A stretch of 64,000 nt of DNA from Sipunculus nudus. Lineage: Eukaryota; Annelida; Sipuncula; Golfingiida; Sipunculidae. Under the pieces are notes generated by a model. The model was given only the letters and a program-made list of their open reading frames with translations, searched no databases and was not told where the DNA came from. Both the position numbers and the translations under genes were made by a program. Within the stretch, counting starts at the first letter, position 1. Every line of letters starts with the position of its first letter. This document shows positions 52,672-63,345 of this stretch, in pieces. Location of the stretch: contig CM049310.1 of the NCBI GenBank assembly GCA_026874595.1, forward strand, positions 31,065,558 through 31,129,557. Reading direction: 5' to 3'.

Positions 52672-53008
52672 GGCCAAAATAAAAAAAAGGTATGGTTCTC
52701 AGGCACTTTTTTTCGGAAATCAATGCGGGCGGGCGCTTTTTTTATTTTAAATTTTTTTGTATGATTCGATAGAAATGTCAAATGATAAGGGAAAAGCATG
52801 AAAATAACAGTTTTATTTTGTTAAATAAGTAAAAGCACTACAAAACAAAGGAAATTGTAAGGTTTTATCTTCTTGAAAGAAATGTCGGAGCGGTAGCAGC
52901 TCAAAATTGGAAAGTTTTTATTGAAAATCAAAATAAAAATTTTTGATGCGGGGGTTTAAAATTGATGCGGGCGGTGCCTGAGAACCATACCTTTAATTTT
53001 TTTTGGCC
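52672..53008. mobile_element. PIF/Harbinger-type MITE (337 bp)
   Basis: Inverted termini start GGCCAAAATAAAAAAAAGGT at 52672 and extend through 'atggttctcaggcac'. The right terminus ends at 53008 with the complementary sequence and small differences in the A-run. TAA flanks both ends (52669-52671 and 53009-53011), a TWA-type target duplication. The inner sequence 'gatgcgggcggtgcctgag' pairs with 'aatgcgggcgggcgc', so the inverted repeat extends to ~60 bp. No coding region. Confidence 0.8.
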
Positions 53009-53011
53009 TAA

Positions 53012-53990
53012 TAATAGTTTTTTTTATGGAGAATGGACGTTTTTCCTTCATTTTCCGAGGGAATATAGACACACTGACCAAGTTAAGGTTTGGTAGGAGA
53101 ACAAAGTAACATCTGTTTAATTTCGGTATCGCAGGCGAACGGTTTCAAAACGTGCCTTGTTAACGGTCGGCCGGCATTTCGGACCATCGCTATAGCTTAG
53201 ATTACTTACAGCTAAAAATGGTTCTTCTCCTTCATTTCTTGACCCATTTTGATTTTGTAAGTTTTATTTGATAGGGCTAGGTGTTGACTTTTTAAATTTC
53301 AACCCAAAGTTTTGAAATTCATTAAATTTTGCAAATTAACATCACAAAATCTAAAAAAAGGCTTTTTCTTTATTTCTTGTCCGATTTTGAGTCTGCTTGT
53401 TTTGTCTTATTGGTTATGGATCCAGCTTCTGAACTTTTTTTGAATCTGTTGGAGGGGCCTCCTGATATAAACCGACTTTCTAGGATGAAAGTATATTGTG
53501 GGGATGCAATATGAGCACTACGTCTTTGACATTCTGGTTCAAATCTGTGAAGTTTACAAATTACATCCTCCCCCAGACGCAGTGAAAGAGAAAGGTCGTC
53601 TTGCTACTTGAAAAGAGAATCATGCATTTTTAAAATCTGGTTTGCATTTTGCATGTATTTTAAATTTTCAAGGGATTCTTGCAAAGGTTTGGGGATATAA
53701 GGACGTCACCGATGCCAATCTTTATACACGTGGAGGACTATTTGTGTCCCTAATCCCTCGAGGTTTTCTTTGGCTGCATTAGCGAAGTTAAGGCTAGAAC
53801 TGTCAGAAAATGAACTACACAGACCCCTATAGTCTCACATATTTACATAAAGTTATAACTGATGTAGTTCCAAAAGTTTACGCATAGTTTTACACCTGAC
53901 TAACCCCGGGCCAGCTTTATTTACACAACCAGACATACAGGTTCCAATGAAGGCGGACCTATCTGAATATACATTAAATATACCTTACTT
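53012..53990. other. No gene recognised; two diverged ~120-bp repeats
   Basis: Segments near 53215-53290 and 53345-53420 share 'ttcttgacccattttgattttg'-like wording, suggesting an old duplication. Remaining sequence is unassigned. Confidence 0.4.
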
Positions 53991-54530
53991 CACATGAAAA
54001 GTTACTATTGACAAATTATTCTTTATCCAGAATTATTATAAGCCTATGTCCACCTTAACATACACTCTTCCTCCAGAATCACCATTGTCCCAAGCCTAGC
54101 TTTATATGGACACAATTTCTGCAGATCTAATCATATTAGGCCCAAGCTTACCTTAATATACACACGCTTCCTCTAGAGTAATTATAGGCCAAAGCCTGAC
54201 TTTATAAACACACCTATATAAGCACAATCTACGCCCAGAATAATATTAGGTAAAAATATAGGCCCAAGCCTACCTATATAAGCACACAATTTCTCCAGAA
54301 TTATTATAGGCCAAAGCCTATCTTTACAAACACTCCACATTTAGTCGATGAAGGCTCAAGTCTACATTTAATTATAAACACACACTACTTCCAGAATATT
54401 TATACATACCTAAACCTTATATCATGAAACTATGTCCAGAATAATTATAGGCCAAAACCTACCTTATATACACTCTTCCTCCAGAATAATTATAGGACCA
54501 AGCCTACCTTTATATTCCTTCTAAGTCCAG
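53991..54530 (+). repeat. Degenerate 55-75-bp tandem repeats
   Basis: Variants of 'ccagaataattataggcc', 'aagcctacctttat' and 'acacac' alternate about nine times. The same family recurs at 56045-56262 with 'ccagaataattataggcca'. Unit length is variable and sequence decay is strong. Confidence 0.8.
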
Positions 54531-54539
54531 AACTAGGGA

Positions 54540-55485
54540 CCCATGGGTCTCAACGCTCAGCTGAATTTGTCTATAAGGATATGTTTATGAGCTTTTTCAA
54601 AATATAGGTCATGTGATCAGGTTGAAGCCAACCCGTCTACCAAAACTGGAGTTATCTTCCATACACCAATCTGTGAATGGACGGGCCCTGTGACCTTGAC
54701 CTTTGACATAGTGACCCAAAATCAAAAGGATACTTTCCCTATTGGCAGGTGCACCACATGTGGAAGACGGAAGGTTTGCAATGTAAAGATTGGCTTAAAA
54801 TGCATCCACAATCTTTCTGAAGTAGTGGGTTCCTATATAAGTCAATATATGTCAAGTTTGAAATCAATATTTCAATCCAAACTAGTGTTATCCTCTGGAA
54901 AAAATTATGTGGATAGATTGACCTTGTGACCCCAAAATCAATAAGTTTCTTCCATTATTGACAGGTGAGCAATGTCTGCAAGGTGGAAGGTTTGGGATGA
55001 ATAGTTTGGCTTAAAATACATCTACAATCTTTTTAAAAGAAGTTGGTCCTTTGTCCTTGACCTCATGACCACAAAATTAAAAGGGTTCTTACATTATTGG
55101 TGGGTCATATATAAGTCAACATTGGAACCAATATGTCAATTGAAACTGGAGTTATCATCCGGAAACAAATATGTGGACAGATGGCCCCTGTAAATCTGAC
55201 CTTGTGACCCCAAAATCAATCAGATTCTTCCCCTATTGGCAGGTCAGCCATATGTGCATGATGAAAGGTTTGGGATGAACAGTTTGGCTTAAAATGCATC
55301 CACAATCTCTCTAAGTAAGTGGGTCCAGTGACCTTGACCTTTAACCTCATGACTCCAAATTCGAGTTCTTGCATTAGAGGTAGGCAAAGTCAAGTTTGAA
55401 ATCAGCATGTCAATCCAAACCGGAGTTATCATCAGGAAACAAATTTGGTGGACATACAAAAAGACAAACAGACATGGTGCTGATA
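54540..55485 (+). repeat. Dispersed repeat units of the 'tgaccttgacctttgac' type
   Basis: Ordered phrases recur: 'gtgaccttgacct', 'gaccccaaaatcaa', 'ttattggcaggt', 'ggaaggtttgggatga', 'ggcttaaaatgcatccacaa', 'gtcaatccaaactggagtta'. There are three to four incomplete rounds at ~215-275-bp spacing. This style of repeat is widespread in mollusc genomes as I recall. The 54557-54578 portion also matches the 3' part of the SINE candidate at 35.5 kb. Confidence 0.75.
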
Positions 55486-55499
55486 AATATTTGGCATCC

Positions 55500-56050
55500 A
55501 CTTATTCAAGCGGGGCTCTAATAACCACACAAGGTTTTAGGATAGTTTCCAAGGAGATTTTTTTTTAGGACCTCTCTGGATGTCAAGTCAGAAGATTCCA
55601 GGTCCAGCAGTTATGATTTGTGCCTGGTTAACAGACATACAGACAGACGCCAGACAAAGAGTGATTGCTTTAGCTTAGATGACAGTCAGTCAGCTGAGCT
55701 AAAAACACAGTTGGCTACACCAGTTTTTGGGAACTGACAAAACTAGTCATGGTCAATATTCAAGGCAAGATTCATGGCAATCCAAGCATTAATTATCAAG
55801 ATACTGGAAGTTTTGTATCAATTTAAATTATTCCTGGGGGGGGGGGGTACCTAGGAGCCCCATAGCTCAAAGGATACAGGTTGCAGTAATTTCAGGTTTC
55901 CAAGAAGATTTATTATTAATCTACATATATATCCAGATACAAGTATCTAAGGTTAGTGGTTACGGTTTGTGCCCTGCTAAAGAACAGTAGGCCAGACAAC
56001 GGACAAAGCGCCATTCCCATACTTCAGTCAGCTGAGCTAAATTTCAAAGG
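55500..56050 (+). repeat. Diverged ~200-bp repeat pair
   Basis: Segments 55525-55705 and 55870-56045 share, in order, 'tttccaagaagattt', 'ggttatgatttgtgcc', 'acagacgccagacaaag' and a closing 'cagtcagctgagctaaa'. Between them, 'gggaactgacaaaactagtc' at 55728 belongs to another dispersed family also seen at 63265. A run of 12 G lies at 55836-55847. Confidence 0.65.
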
Positions 56051-56262
56051 TCCAAGCCTATCTTTACAAACACTCTAGTCAGAGTCAATAAAAGCTCAAG
56101 CCTACTTTTAATTATAAACACACACTACATCCAGAATATTTATATGGCAAAACCTACTTTTATAATCAAACCATTCCTCCGGAATAATCATAGGCCACAG
56201 CCTACCTTTAGATACACTATGTCCAGAATAATTATAGGCCAACGCCAACATTTACACACACA
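56045..56262 (+). repeat. Second block of 'ccagaataattataggcc' tandem repeats
   Basis: Three to four units related to 53991-54530, for example near 56120, 56180 and 56222, with the same 'acacacac' and 'aagcctac' companions. Confidence 0.75.
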
Positions 56263-57344
56263 CTACATTCTTGTGTTGTTTGGTCAATTAATGGTTCCTT
56301 TACTGCTTCAGCAGCAAATATGTAAAAAAATTTTGTGTTGATGTTTAAAGCACCAGGGGCCAATAACCAGTTTGGTTCTACCTACCAGTATTTTGAAACT
56401 TTATAATGGAATCTCCACATAGATTCAAGCACTTTGATCCAAGGTGTAAACTAAATTTTGTTTAAATCAATGTCCAAACACCAGGGATGAATTTATGTCT
56501 GTTTGTGTCAAATACTGTTTATTAACCCAAAGCATTAAATGGAACAACATATTTTCAATAAATAAGAAAACAAGTCACTTTATGGATTGTTAACCTTTTT
56601 ATTGTAAAACTTTATGAATTCAGACCAAATATAACAATAACAACACTATCACAAATTTCACAGCCCTGATATCTTTTCCCTGGCCTTCTGATTCTTGAGC
56701 TCATATTGTATTGCTTCATGTTATAAGTTTCTCTCTTCAGCCTGGACACTAGGACTGTAACAATACATTTGTGCATCAATACATTGTAATATGAAGTCAA
56801 CTACTGTATCAATGTCATCTACTATATTGATATATGCTGCCAATATTAGGTCAGCTATGAAAATCAATGCTTTGCATTTAATAAAAGCATACTTGGAAAT
56901 AGGTTAAACTTCCTTAGTCATAATGTGCTGAGTGACACTTGATTGGCCAGTTGTTTTTAACAGATATCAGAGGAAATTTGGAAATATTACCATTAACAAG
57001 ACAGAAAAAATGCCTTGGATTCAAAGCTTTAATTGACCTTATAAGTATTATACAGTTTATCACATTCTGAGTAAAGTATTGCTGTATGTACGGTAACATT
57101 AGGTAATGTACTGTTATAGCCCTACTGATCATAAAGGCAAGACGGATATCATGCATACTCAAACTTAACAAGCTTATCTGGAAAACAAATGATGCATAGA
57201 TTAGTGATCCAATAGTTCATTTCTGGTTAGATGCCAGGCTTAATACAGGCACAACTTGTGCTTGTATTTTGAAGAGATTGCAGTCCTTTTGGTGTTAATG
57301 AGAACTATTATTCAAGCTATCCAAGTTGGTTTTTTGGCCTTCTC
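56263..57344. other. Region 3' of the protease-homologue gene
   Basis: No other gene seen. It probably contains the 3' untranslated region of the minus-strand gene whose stop codon is at 57345-57347. Confidence 0.45.
56598..56603 (-). terminator. Candidate polyadenylation signal AATAAA
   Basis: A minus-strand AATAAA about 740 bp downstream of the TAA of the protease-homologue gene; a closer ATTAAA lies at 57028-57033. Such hexamers are frequent in AT-rich DNA, so the actual cleavage site is uncertain. Confidence 0.25.
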
Positions 57345-57530
57345 TTACAAAAGACGGCCAGCGATCGAGTTGAACCATGATAAGAAGGTGACAGATCTTG
57401 TAAAGAGCAATGGATATTCTCTCGTTGCTCCAGCCTCGCCTGAACAGTATTTGTTTCGTTGGCTCATGACACCTTCAACCACCCAGCGACCATGTCCATT
57501 CTGGCACAATAATGGTGCACCAATGTCCCC
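57345..57530 (-). CDS. Protease-homologue terminal exon (Ser195 region, stop)
   Basis: Starts after 'tatctgcttctcag' in phase 0 and reads GDIGAPLLCQNGHGRWVVEG, ending FLSWFNSIAGRLL and TAA. In chymotrypsin numbering the nucleophile Ser195 is Ile and Gly197 is Ala. The residue at 189, two before the Cys closing the previous exon, is Asp as in trypsin. The S214-W215-G216 substrate strand reads S-Q-R. The final Trp-containing helix is typical of the S1 C-terminus, so the fold is complete. Confidence 0.9.
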   Translation of the reverse strand, partial: GDIGAPLLCQNGHGRWVVEGVMSQRNKYCSGEAGATREYPLLFTRSVTFLSWFNSIAGRLL

Positions 57531-60500
57531 CTGAGAAGCAGATAGCAGATTGCATTGTAAACTCAAGACCAAATCTGATAGACAAAACAGACCGTTAACA
57601 AATTAATAAGTACACAAACTAAATACCTGGAATTAATCATTTTTTATTTCATCCAATAAAGTTAGTAAAACAAATGGAAAAATCTTGACATACAAGACAT
57701 AATCATTCAGTTGTGAACATACAAAAAAGTCAAAAACATTTTTCTTTGCTACTACTATTGCTGATTCACCAATCATGCACGTAGTATCCAGCTTTGTGGG
57801 GTTATTAAAATATCAAGAAAACAGCCTATACACCGAGGATCCAGCTTTGTGGGGTAATCAATATATCATGAGAACAGTGCTTGATTATTGCCTGATTAGC
57901 ATCCATTTATTAAGACTATGAATACGTTTACATTTTTTCTTCGATGTATAGTTTTAATTCACTTCAGGCTTCAAAATTATCACCAAAATTGCGTGGCAGT
58001 ACTGTGTGAAGCAAACTGAACATCAAGCACTGTTTAAGCATATAGATATGACCATCAACAGAGTTGAAATAATCATTGAAATCTGAATCTTTCCCATTTT
58101 GAATTAACCAGATGAATTTCAATTTGGCACATTATTTAAATATGTGAATTAAGTAATTTTTCAGTATTGTTAAAATTATTTTCCAATACTTTAAAATTGC
58201 TTTGAATAGTAACCCAGGCTGCCTTTATGATGGACATACGGTCAGTTCAATGTACAACAACTCATGTGAAAGTCTTGGTATTCACTAATGATCTAAATTA
58301 CTGTTATTTGAAAAGAACAGGAAAGTAAAATAAGGAAACTTACAGCACATAAATCTCCCTTATCAGTACTGTAGGTTGCACACAGGGACTGGGACAGCAC
58401 TGGATGGTCAATCAGTCCTCGACAATCGACTTTAGCTATTTGTTTCAGACGTGCCTCTCTCAGGCCTTCCTCTTGGGTGCCTACAAAAGAGAAGTCCCAG
58501 ACCACAGGATGTAACAGTGTTCTTGTGGATTGAATACATCAGGATATTTCACATTTTAGGCATTTTCAAAAGAATGATTAATTGGAATAATGTGACAGAA
58601 AACATTATTTTCCACTTGTTTTCATGAAAATTCAGTCTCAAGGTACATGATACTTCAAACGTGAAGATATTTATAGTTCTTTATCTTTGCAAGTTTTAAT
58701 AAATTTGTCCTAAATCCCTAATATCATAATCATTAATTTGAAATGCTCATTTGCTTGTCTGACCATAAGTCATGGCCTAAATCAATAAAACTTCTATCAT
58801 ATATGTTTACTGGTTCCCATATCATTATCTAGACATTTCTGGCATAAGAGATGCCGTAGTATCCCCAGACAATTAAGGTATATCCCCCTCCCTTCAAAAA
58901 TAGGCCCCTTCTTCACAAGCATATGACACTTGACAAGGGTAATGCCACCAGGGTCAAAGTCATAAATGTATGAACTTGTCCAACATCTTGAATGAGACAA
59001 TTTGTGTATCAAATTTGTACAAGAGATATGCATTTATTCAAAAGTCATAGGGTTCACAAAAATCTTCCGTTTTTTCATGTTTGATCTTGAAAATCATAGT
59101 CAAAGTTACCAGTCTAAAAAAAAACTGAGACACTAGTGGAAACAATCTGTGTGTCACATTTTAAGAATAAAGATACAGTACTTCCAAGATTATGGGGTTC
59201 ACAAAAATCTTATATATTGGCAGATTTGACTTTGAAGTTCATGGTAACAGGTTTTCAAACTCTTTTCAAACAACTTATCGTCTGACATCTTTAATTTTGT
59301 AAGAAAAATACATTAATCCACTTAAGAAATGATGTTGAAGCTTGTTTCTTTCCAAATATTGAAATATTAAAGGTCAAGGCCACTCTTGTAGTAAAGTTCA
59401 CGACCCAAATTTGCATAGACTTAATCCTATAATCCATATCTATACATGTGCATAATCTGAGTTATCTCGCTCACAAGATATATCTGCAGCAGCGCTGGGA
59501 TCATGCTAAAACTATAGTATCCCAAACTTTGTCACAGGATACAATTATCACTCACCATTTGCAGGTAACTTCCAGCCAACTACCATGCAGTTTGTGTGGA
59601 AGTCCAATAATTCTAATGGGCGTGGCATACAGGCAGGTTTAGTGAATGCTGAGTATGTGACCTCTGAACTGAGCTTAAGGAGTGCAACGTCAGCCCATGT
59701 CTCGCTGTCCTCTAAACTGGAGGCAAAAGGGTGTACAAACACCTCCCTGACAGAAAACCTGCGAGCCCTGGCAGATGTGTCCTTCAGACTGGACGCTCCT
59801 AGCAGAACCTGGAAATACTGTGGGGCTGCCTGCAGAGGCTGTCCAAAGTCAGAATACAGAATACAGCTGCCTGATGTCAAGATCAAGTCAGGGGCCACAA
59901 TGGTTCCTGTACAGATGAACTTTCCTAAATACATGATGGCAGCAATCCAAGGCCAAGCACCCGCGTTGGTCAGTTTGACATCAGGAGAGGTTGTGGGAGT
60001 AGAGAAAGTTACAGCACGTGTGCCACAGAGACCCGCTGAAAAAAAAAGATACCCATGTTATAAAATCATATTTTACAACAACATATAATGGGACATGACA
60101 CCTGTGACCATTACCGTAAAGTTACAACAGTGTAAACAGTAATGGTAAATGGAAAATGGCAGTACCATAATACAACAGAATTGGACATTTGTCAGAGTAT
60201 GTCACAGCGCTAGCCAAAATTATGCATGAAAATACTAGTTAACAGTATACATGTTACTATTACAGTTGTCAGCACATCTATGTGACATCTGACCTCATTT
60301 AAGGATAGCTCAGACCCCTAATAGAATCAACCAAGCTTTACTGCTAACCAGTATCCTCTTCTTAGCTTAATACAGATGTAAATAGAAGATCTGACACAGC
60401 AAATTAATACAGTAGCGAGTCATTTGTCCAATCTAAAAAAATTATAACCAGAGAACCAAAAATTTGATTGCATATCCAAAAATGAAAGATATCCAAAACT

Positions 60501-62951
60501 TTGGTATTTAAGTCTTATTCCAGGCAGATATACAGATACAGATATCAGTCCCAATATATAATTAATTTGTGCACCCAACTACAGGTAGCAGGTGTGAAAA
60601 CTGGCATCCTGTCCGTCTGTGTTCACCTTGGTTCACCCTAAATAAGGCTGCCTAGGCTGCAGTTATTAACCAGGAAACTTAATGTTACACAGGACACAAA
60701 CCCTTACAGAAATATTAAATTTGAATAAAAATGAATGGGTTTTATCTCGGGCAGACTTTGAGTTTATATCACATTGTTATTTGCTAATAAATTCTAAAGG
60801 CCAGATTTTTTCTGTTAAACAAAAAAGTTGATTTTTAGAACTGATCTGGTTTGTGCCCTGCCTATCACCGAAGCAGCTGTAGGAAAGGTTTTGAATACCA
60901 GTGGGAAATTCAGGAGACACTCCTTAAAAGGGCTGATGACTGTTACATCAGTGCCCACCCATAATACCTGATAAATAAATCATCCATATTCATACTTGAC
61001 ATACCGGTAGCCCTTCATGTGGCGCATCAATGGGGCAAGTACAGTAACTGTACCTCAAATTATTATTAAGTTATACAGGGAATTTCTATTGGGTTAGAAT
61101 GGCTACTGTTTACTGCTCATCCTAATTTACTCTACTGTTCATTTACTCTATATCATTTATCATTACTGACCACATGCCGAGTCACATACGTATAGGAGCC
61201 ATGTTCTGTTAAACCTGATGACAAGCTGTTGATCCTTAACAAGGCTACCAAGCCTATTGACCTCCACAAGTAAATTAACCTCTGTAGATCTATAATCTGA
61301 ATTCTTTTGTAAATAAGTTTTTACTCAAAACGTTTTTTAAATTTCAGAATTCTCCTGGTCCTGGCTTTTGAAATACCATTCAATATGGAAGTTTTCGTAA
61401 ATAATCTGGCTGCTGAGAGAGGGTGGCATTTTCTAGGTCATTGCAGTTCACTTGAGTTACAATGGCGTATGACATGAATTACCATATTTCCTAGATCAGA
61501 TGCTGGGCCTTCAAGTTAAATACTTGCCTGCCTTATTTAGTGGCTGGGTCAAAAAAATGTTTTAGAAAAATAAATGCAAGACTTTAAGTGATGCTGGTCT
61601 TGTTCAGGGGCAAGGTACCAGAGTAGTTTGAGTAGTTTCTATGTTTGCCACTGGATATCTTTTCCCATCACCATAATGTGTGCATTTATGGGTCAAATTT
61701 ACCAGAAAATGTTATATGAATTGTGTGTGTCAATAAAATGTTTAACTGCTGTATAAGTCTTTCTTTTATGTTATGTGTCATGCCTATTTATTTCCATAAC
61801 GACATCAAGTATTCCCTATTCATCCATTATGAATGCTTAAAGCCAATCACCAATCATAGCCAACATGGCACAAATCCAATGTCAGCAGTGAGAAGGCTGA
61901 TGGTCACTATGACAAGTGATATCATCACTGTCACACCAAATCATTAATTTTTTAGGCACTTTTCAGCGCCTCACCAATGTTACCTAAACAAAGCTCCAAA
62001 GATAATCTTAAAATTTATTAATCAAATTTCTGTCTTACCGGCAATCAATACCTTTTGTGCAATACTGCTGGTAGTGAATATCACATACAAGTATATACCA
62101 GGTCAAATACACCTGAATATTCTGTGTCAAGCTAAATCAGTTAAAAATTGGGAGGAAAAGTGTCATGAAAATGAATGACGCAGTGCCATTACATGTAACA
62201 ATCCCTGTATTCTGATGGAAACAATATGTTATCAGTTGTACATGGTACACAGTTATTGAAAGAACCTCGCCATGTTCAGATGGAAACAAGGTTACCAACA
62301 ACTGCACATGGTGCACAATAAAGGGAGCAGTCACATGAGGCACTGCCATACCTGGTCTCATTACAGAATCTTATGCACATCTGCAAAACCCCTCACTGTG
62401 ATTCCCCGCAAATTCTTATATCTGTGACATCTAAGGATATCCCATATATACAATCCATTTACCAGCATTGTTTTCAATTGCGACCCCTTGTAGTGACTGA
62501 TGGGTTTTTTTGTTTTGATGTGTTGTTTTGTGCTCTGTGAAGCATGATAATATATTTAAGTAAATTACAAACTTAAAAAGAATCTTGCTTTGTTAGACGC
62601 TTGGTCTGAACAAAAATAAATGCCTTGAAATATGGTATGTGAAAAACTTATAATGACTGATTCTGACACTTGACATAACTGAACGAGACAGACTTACAGG
62701 TGGCAGAACTTGTCAAAATAACATAATGACTGGATGCTGACAGCATTTGGTCACTGGCAATGTTTCAGGCAACCACGTTGAGAAACAAGATGGCTGAAAA
62801 ACTATACAAAATTGTATACTTACTGAGGAAAGCATGGATTATTTTTTAAGTTTAAATTTATATAAAAGTTTTTCCTAAGAACTGAAGGAGACACTTACCC
62901 CCTGGGGATGAGCAAGTAATCTTCAAAGCCTTGTTGTTCTGGCAACGCGGC
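57345..62951 (-). CDS. Serine protease homologue (S1/chymotrypsin fold), predicted inactive; 3' part of gene
   Basis: Four minus-strand exons with consensus GT-AG borders join in one frame: 62899-62951, 59556-60035, 58344-58480 and 57345-57530 (TAA stop). They encode ~284 residues. Residues 1-18 carry a CX9C pair like the end of an SRCR domain; an S1 peptidase fold follows. Disulphide cysteines typical of the fold are present (GLCG with PACMP; FIC with GSC; NCMVVGW with PLLC; VDC with SLC; DLC with KYC). The catalytic Asp is kept in DVALLKL, but the usual TAAHC reads TSGSC and GDSGGP reads GDIGAP, so His and Ser are lost, and there is no R-[IV]VGG activation site. It is therefore likely a secreted or membrane-anchored non-catalytic homologue that acts by binding. 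The N-terminal exons lie outside the window, so the full domain set and name are unknown; a corin-like or TMPRSS-like mosaic is possible. Confidence 0.9.
57786..57891 (+). repeat. 53-bp tandem duplication in intron
   Basis: Two units start with 'atccagctttgtgggg' (57786 and 57839) and share 'aatatatca' and 'gaaaacag' text, with several mismatches. They lie in the intron between the last two exons. Confidence 0.8.
58344..58480 (-). CDS. Protease-homologue exon (C168-C182 loop)
   Basis: Acceptor 'cttttgtag' and donor GTAAGT, 137 nt, entering in phase 1 and leaving in phase 0. It reads TQEEGLREARLKQIAKVDC and SQSLCATYSTDKGDLCA. The two cysteines of the 168-182 disulphide and the Cys191 equivalent are present. 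Its length and phases fit the neighbouring exons exactly. Confidence 0.9.
58770..59420 (+). repeat. Degenerate intronic repeats, ~145-bp spacing
   Basis: 'ggttcacaaaaatctt' occurs at 59051 and 59196, each followed by 'tttgatcttgaa' or 'tttgactttgaa' wording. 'aaggtcaaggccactcttgt' appears near 59371. These belong to the dispersed repeat style seen elsewhere in the window. Confidence 0.6.
59556..60035 (-). CDS. Protease-homologue main exon (His57 and Asp102 regions)
   Basis: Acceptor 'tctttttttttcag' and donor GTGAGT, 480 nt. It reads GLCGTRAVTF, then NAGAWPWIAAIMYLGKFICT, LILTSGSC, WADVALLKLSSEVTYSAF and NCMVVGWKLPAN. The segment before AWPWIAA has no Arg-Ile/Val-Val-Gly-Gly activation sequence. 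The position of the catalytic His holds Ser, whereas the catalytic Asp region is normal. A single large exon carrying both regions is unlike the multi-exon layout of many vertebrate S1 genes. Confidence 0.92.
60036..62898. other. Large intron of the protease-homologue gene
   Basis: 2.86 kb with no additional exon that I can support on the minus strand. Short ORFs at 61723-61947 (+) and 62137-62361 (-) lack recognisable motifs; the latter includes a small inverted or duplicated pair around 'cacatggtgcacaa' and 'gtacatggtacacag'. Confidence 0.55.
62899..62951 (-). CDS. Protease-homologue upstream exon (CX9C, SRCR-like end)
   Basis: A 53-nt exon between acceptor 'tttatttcatttcag' and donor GTAAGTG. 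It reads PRCQNNKALKITCSSPG with one extra base on each side, and its outgoing phase (1) matches the next exon. The Cys-9 residues-Cys spacing ending in an 'xTC' resembles the C-terminal disulphide of SRCR domains that often precede S1 domains in mosaic proteases. This is inference from spacing. The preceding exon must end in phase 2 and is not in the window. Confidence 0.75.
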
Positions 62952-63130
62952 CTGAAATGAAATAAAACCTGTCATGAAGAAAGGTCAAGATAGCGCTAAG
63001 TGAAACAGTCAACCTGGTGAAAATCAAATAAAACCAACTCGTGAAGAACCTTCCAAACAGGGTCTTGTGAAATGATCAACTTGCTCAGAATAAAATAAAA
63101 CCTGTTGCGAAGAATAATAAATGCATAATA
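62952..63130 (+). repeat. Degenerate 60-75-bp tandem repeat beside exon
   Basis: Three units share 'aaataaaacct' followed by 'gaagaa' and 'gtgaaa.gtcaac' (near 62960, 63030 and 63100). They abut the acceptor side of the upstream exon. Confidence 0.6.
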
Positions 63131-63345
63131 AATGCACCAGGGTTCAGGACACTAGATGAAACCACAGCTGAGAAACTGAAACCATCAATGTAAATTAGAA
63201 GTCTCAAAAATAAAGGAAAAAATGCATAAATGATAGAAACAATACAGGTGGTGCCACCAGTATTCAGGAACTGATAAAACTAGTCATGATCATTTAACAT
63301 ACAAGGTTACAGGACACTAGATGGGGCCACAGCTGAGAAGCTGAT
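63131..63345 (+). repeat. Diverged duplicate with dispersed repeat tail
   Basis: 'caggacactagatg' followed by 'ccacagctgagaa.ctga' occurs near 63145 and 63310. Between them 'ggtggtgccacc' at 63247 and 'gaactgataaaactagtcat' repeat the family seen at 55.7 kb. Confidence 0.7.

Noticed and set aside
59585-60088. 167-codon plus-strand ORF
   Set aside because: It is the antisense shadow of the main protease-homologue exon, whose minus-strand frame has conserved motifs and splice sites.
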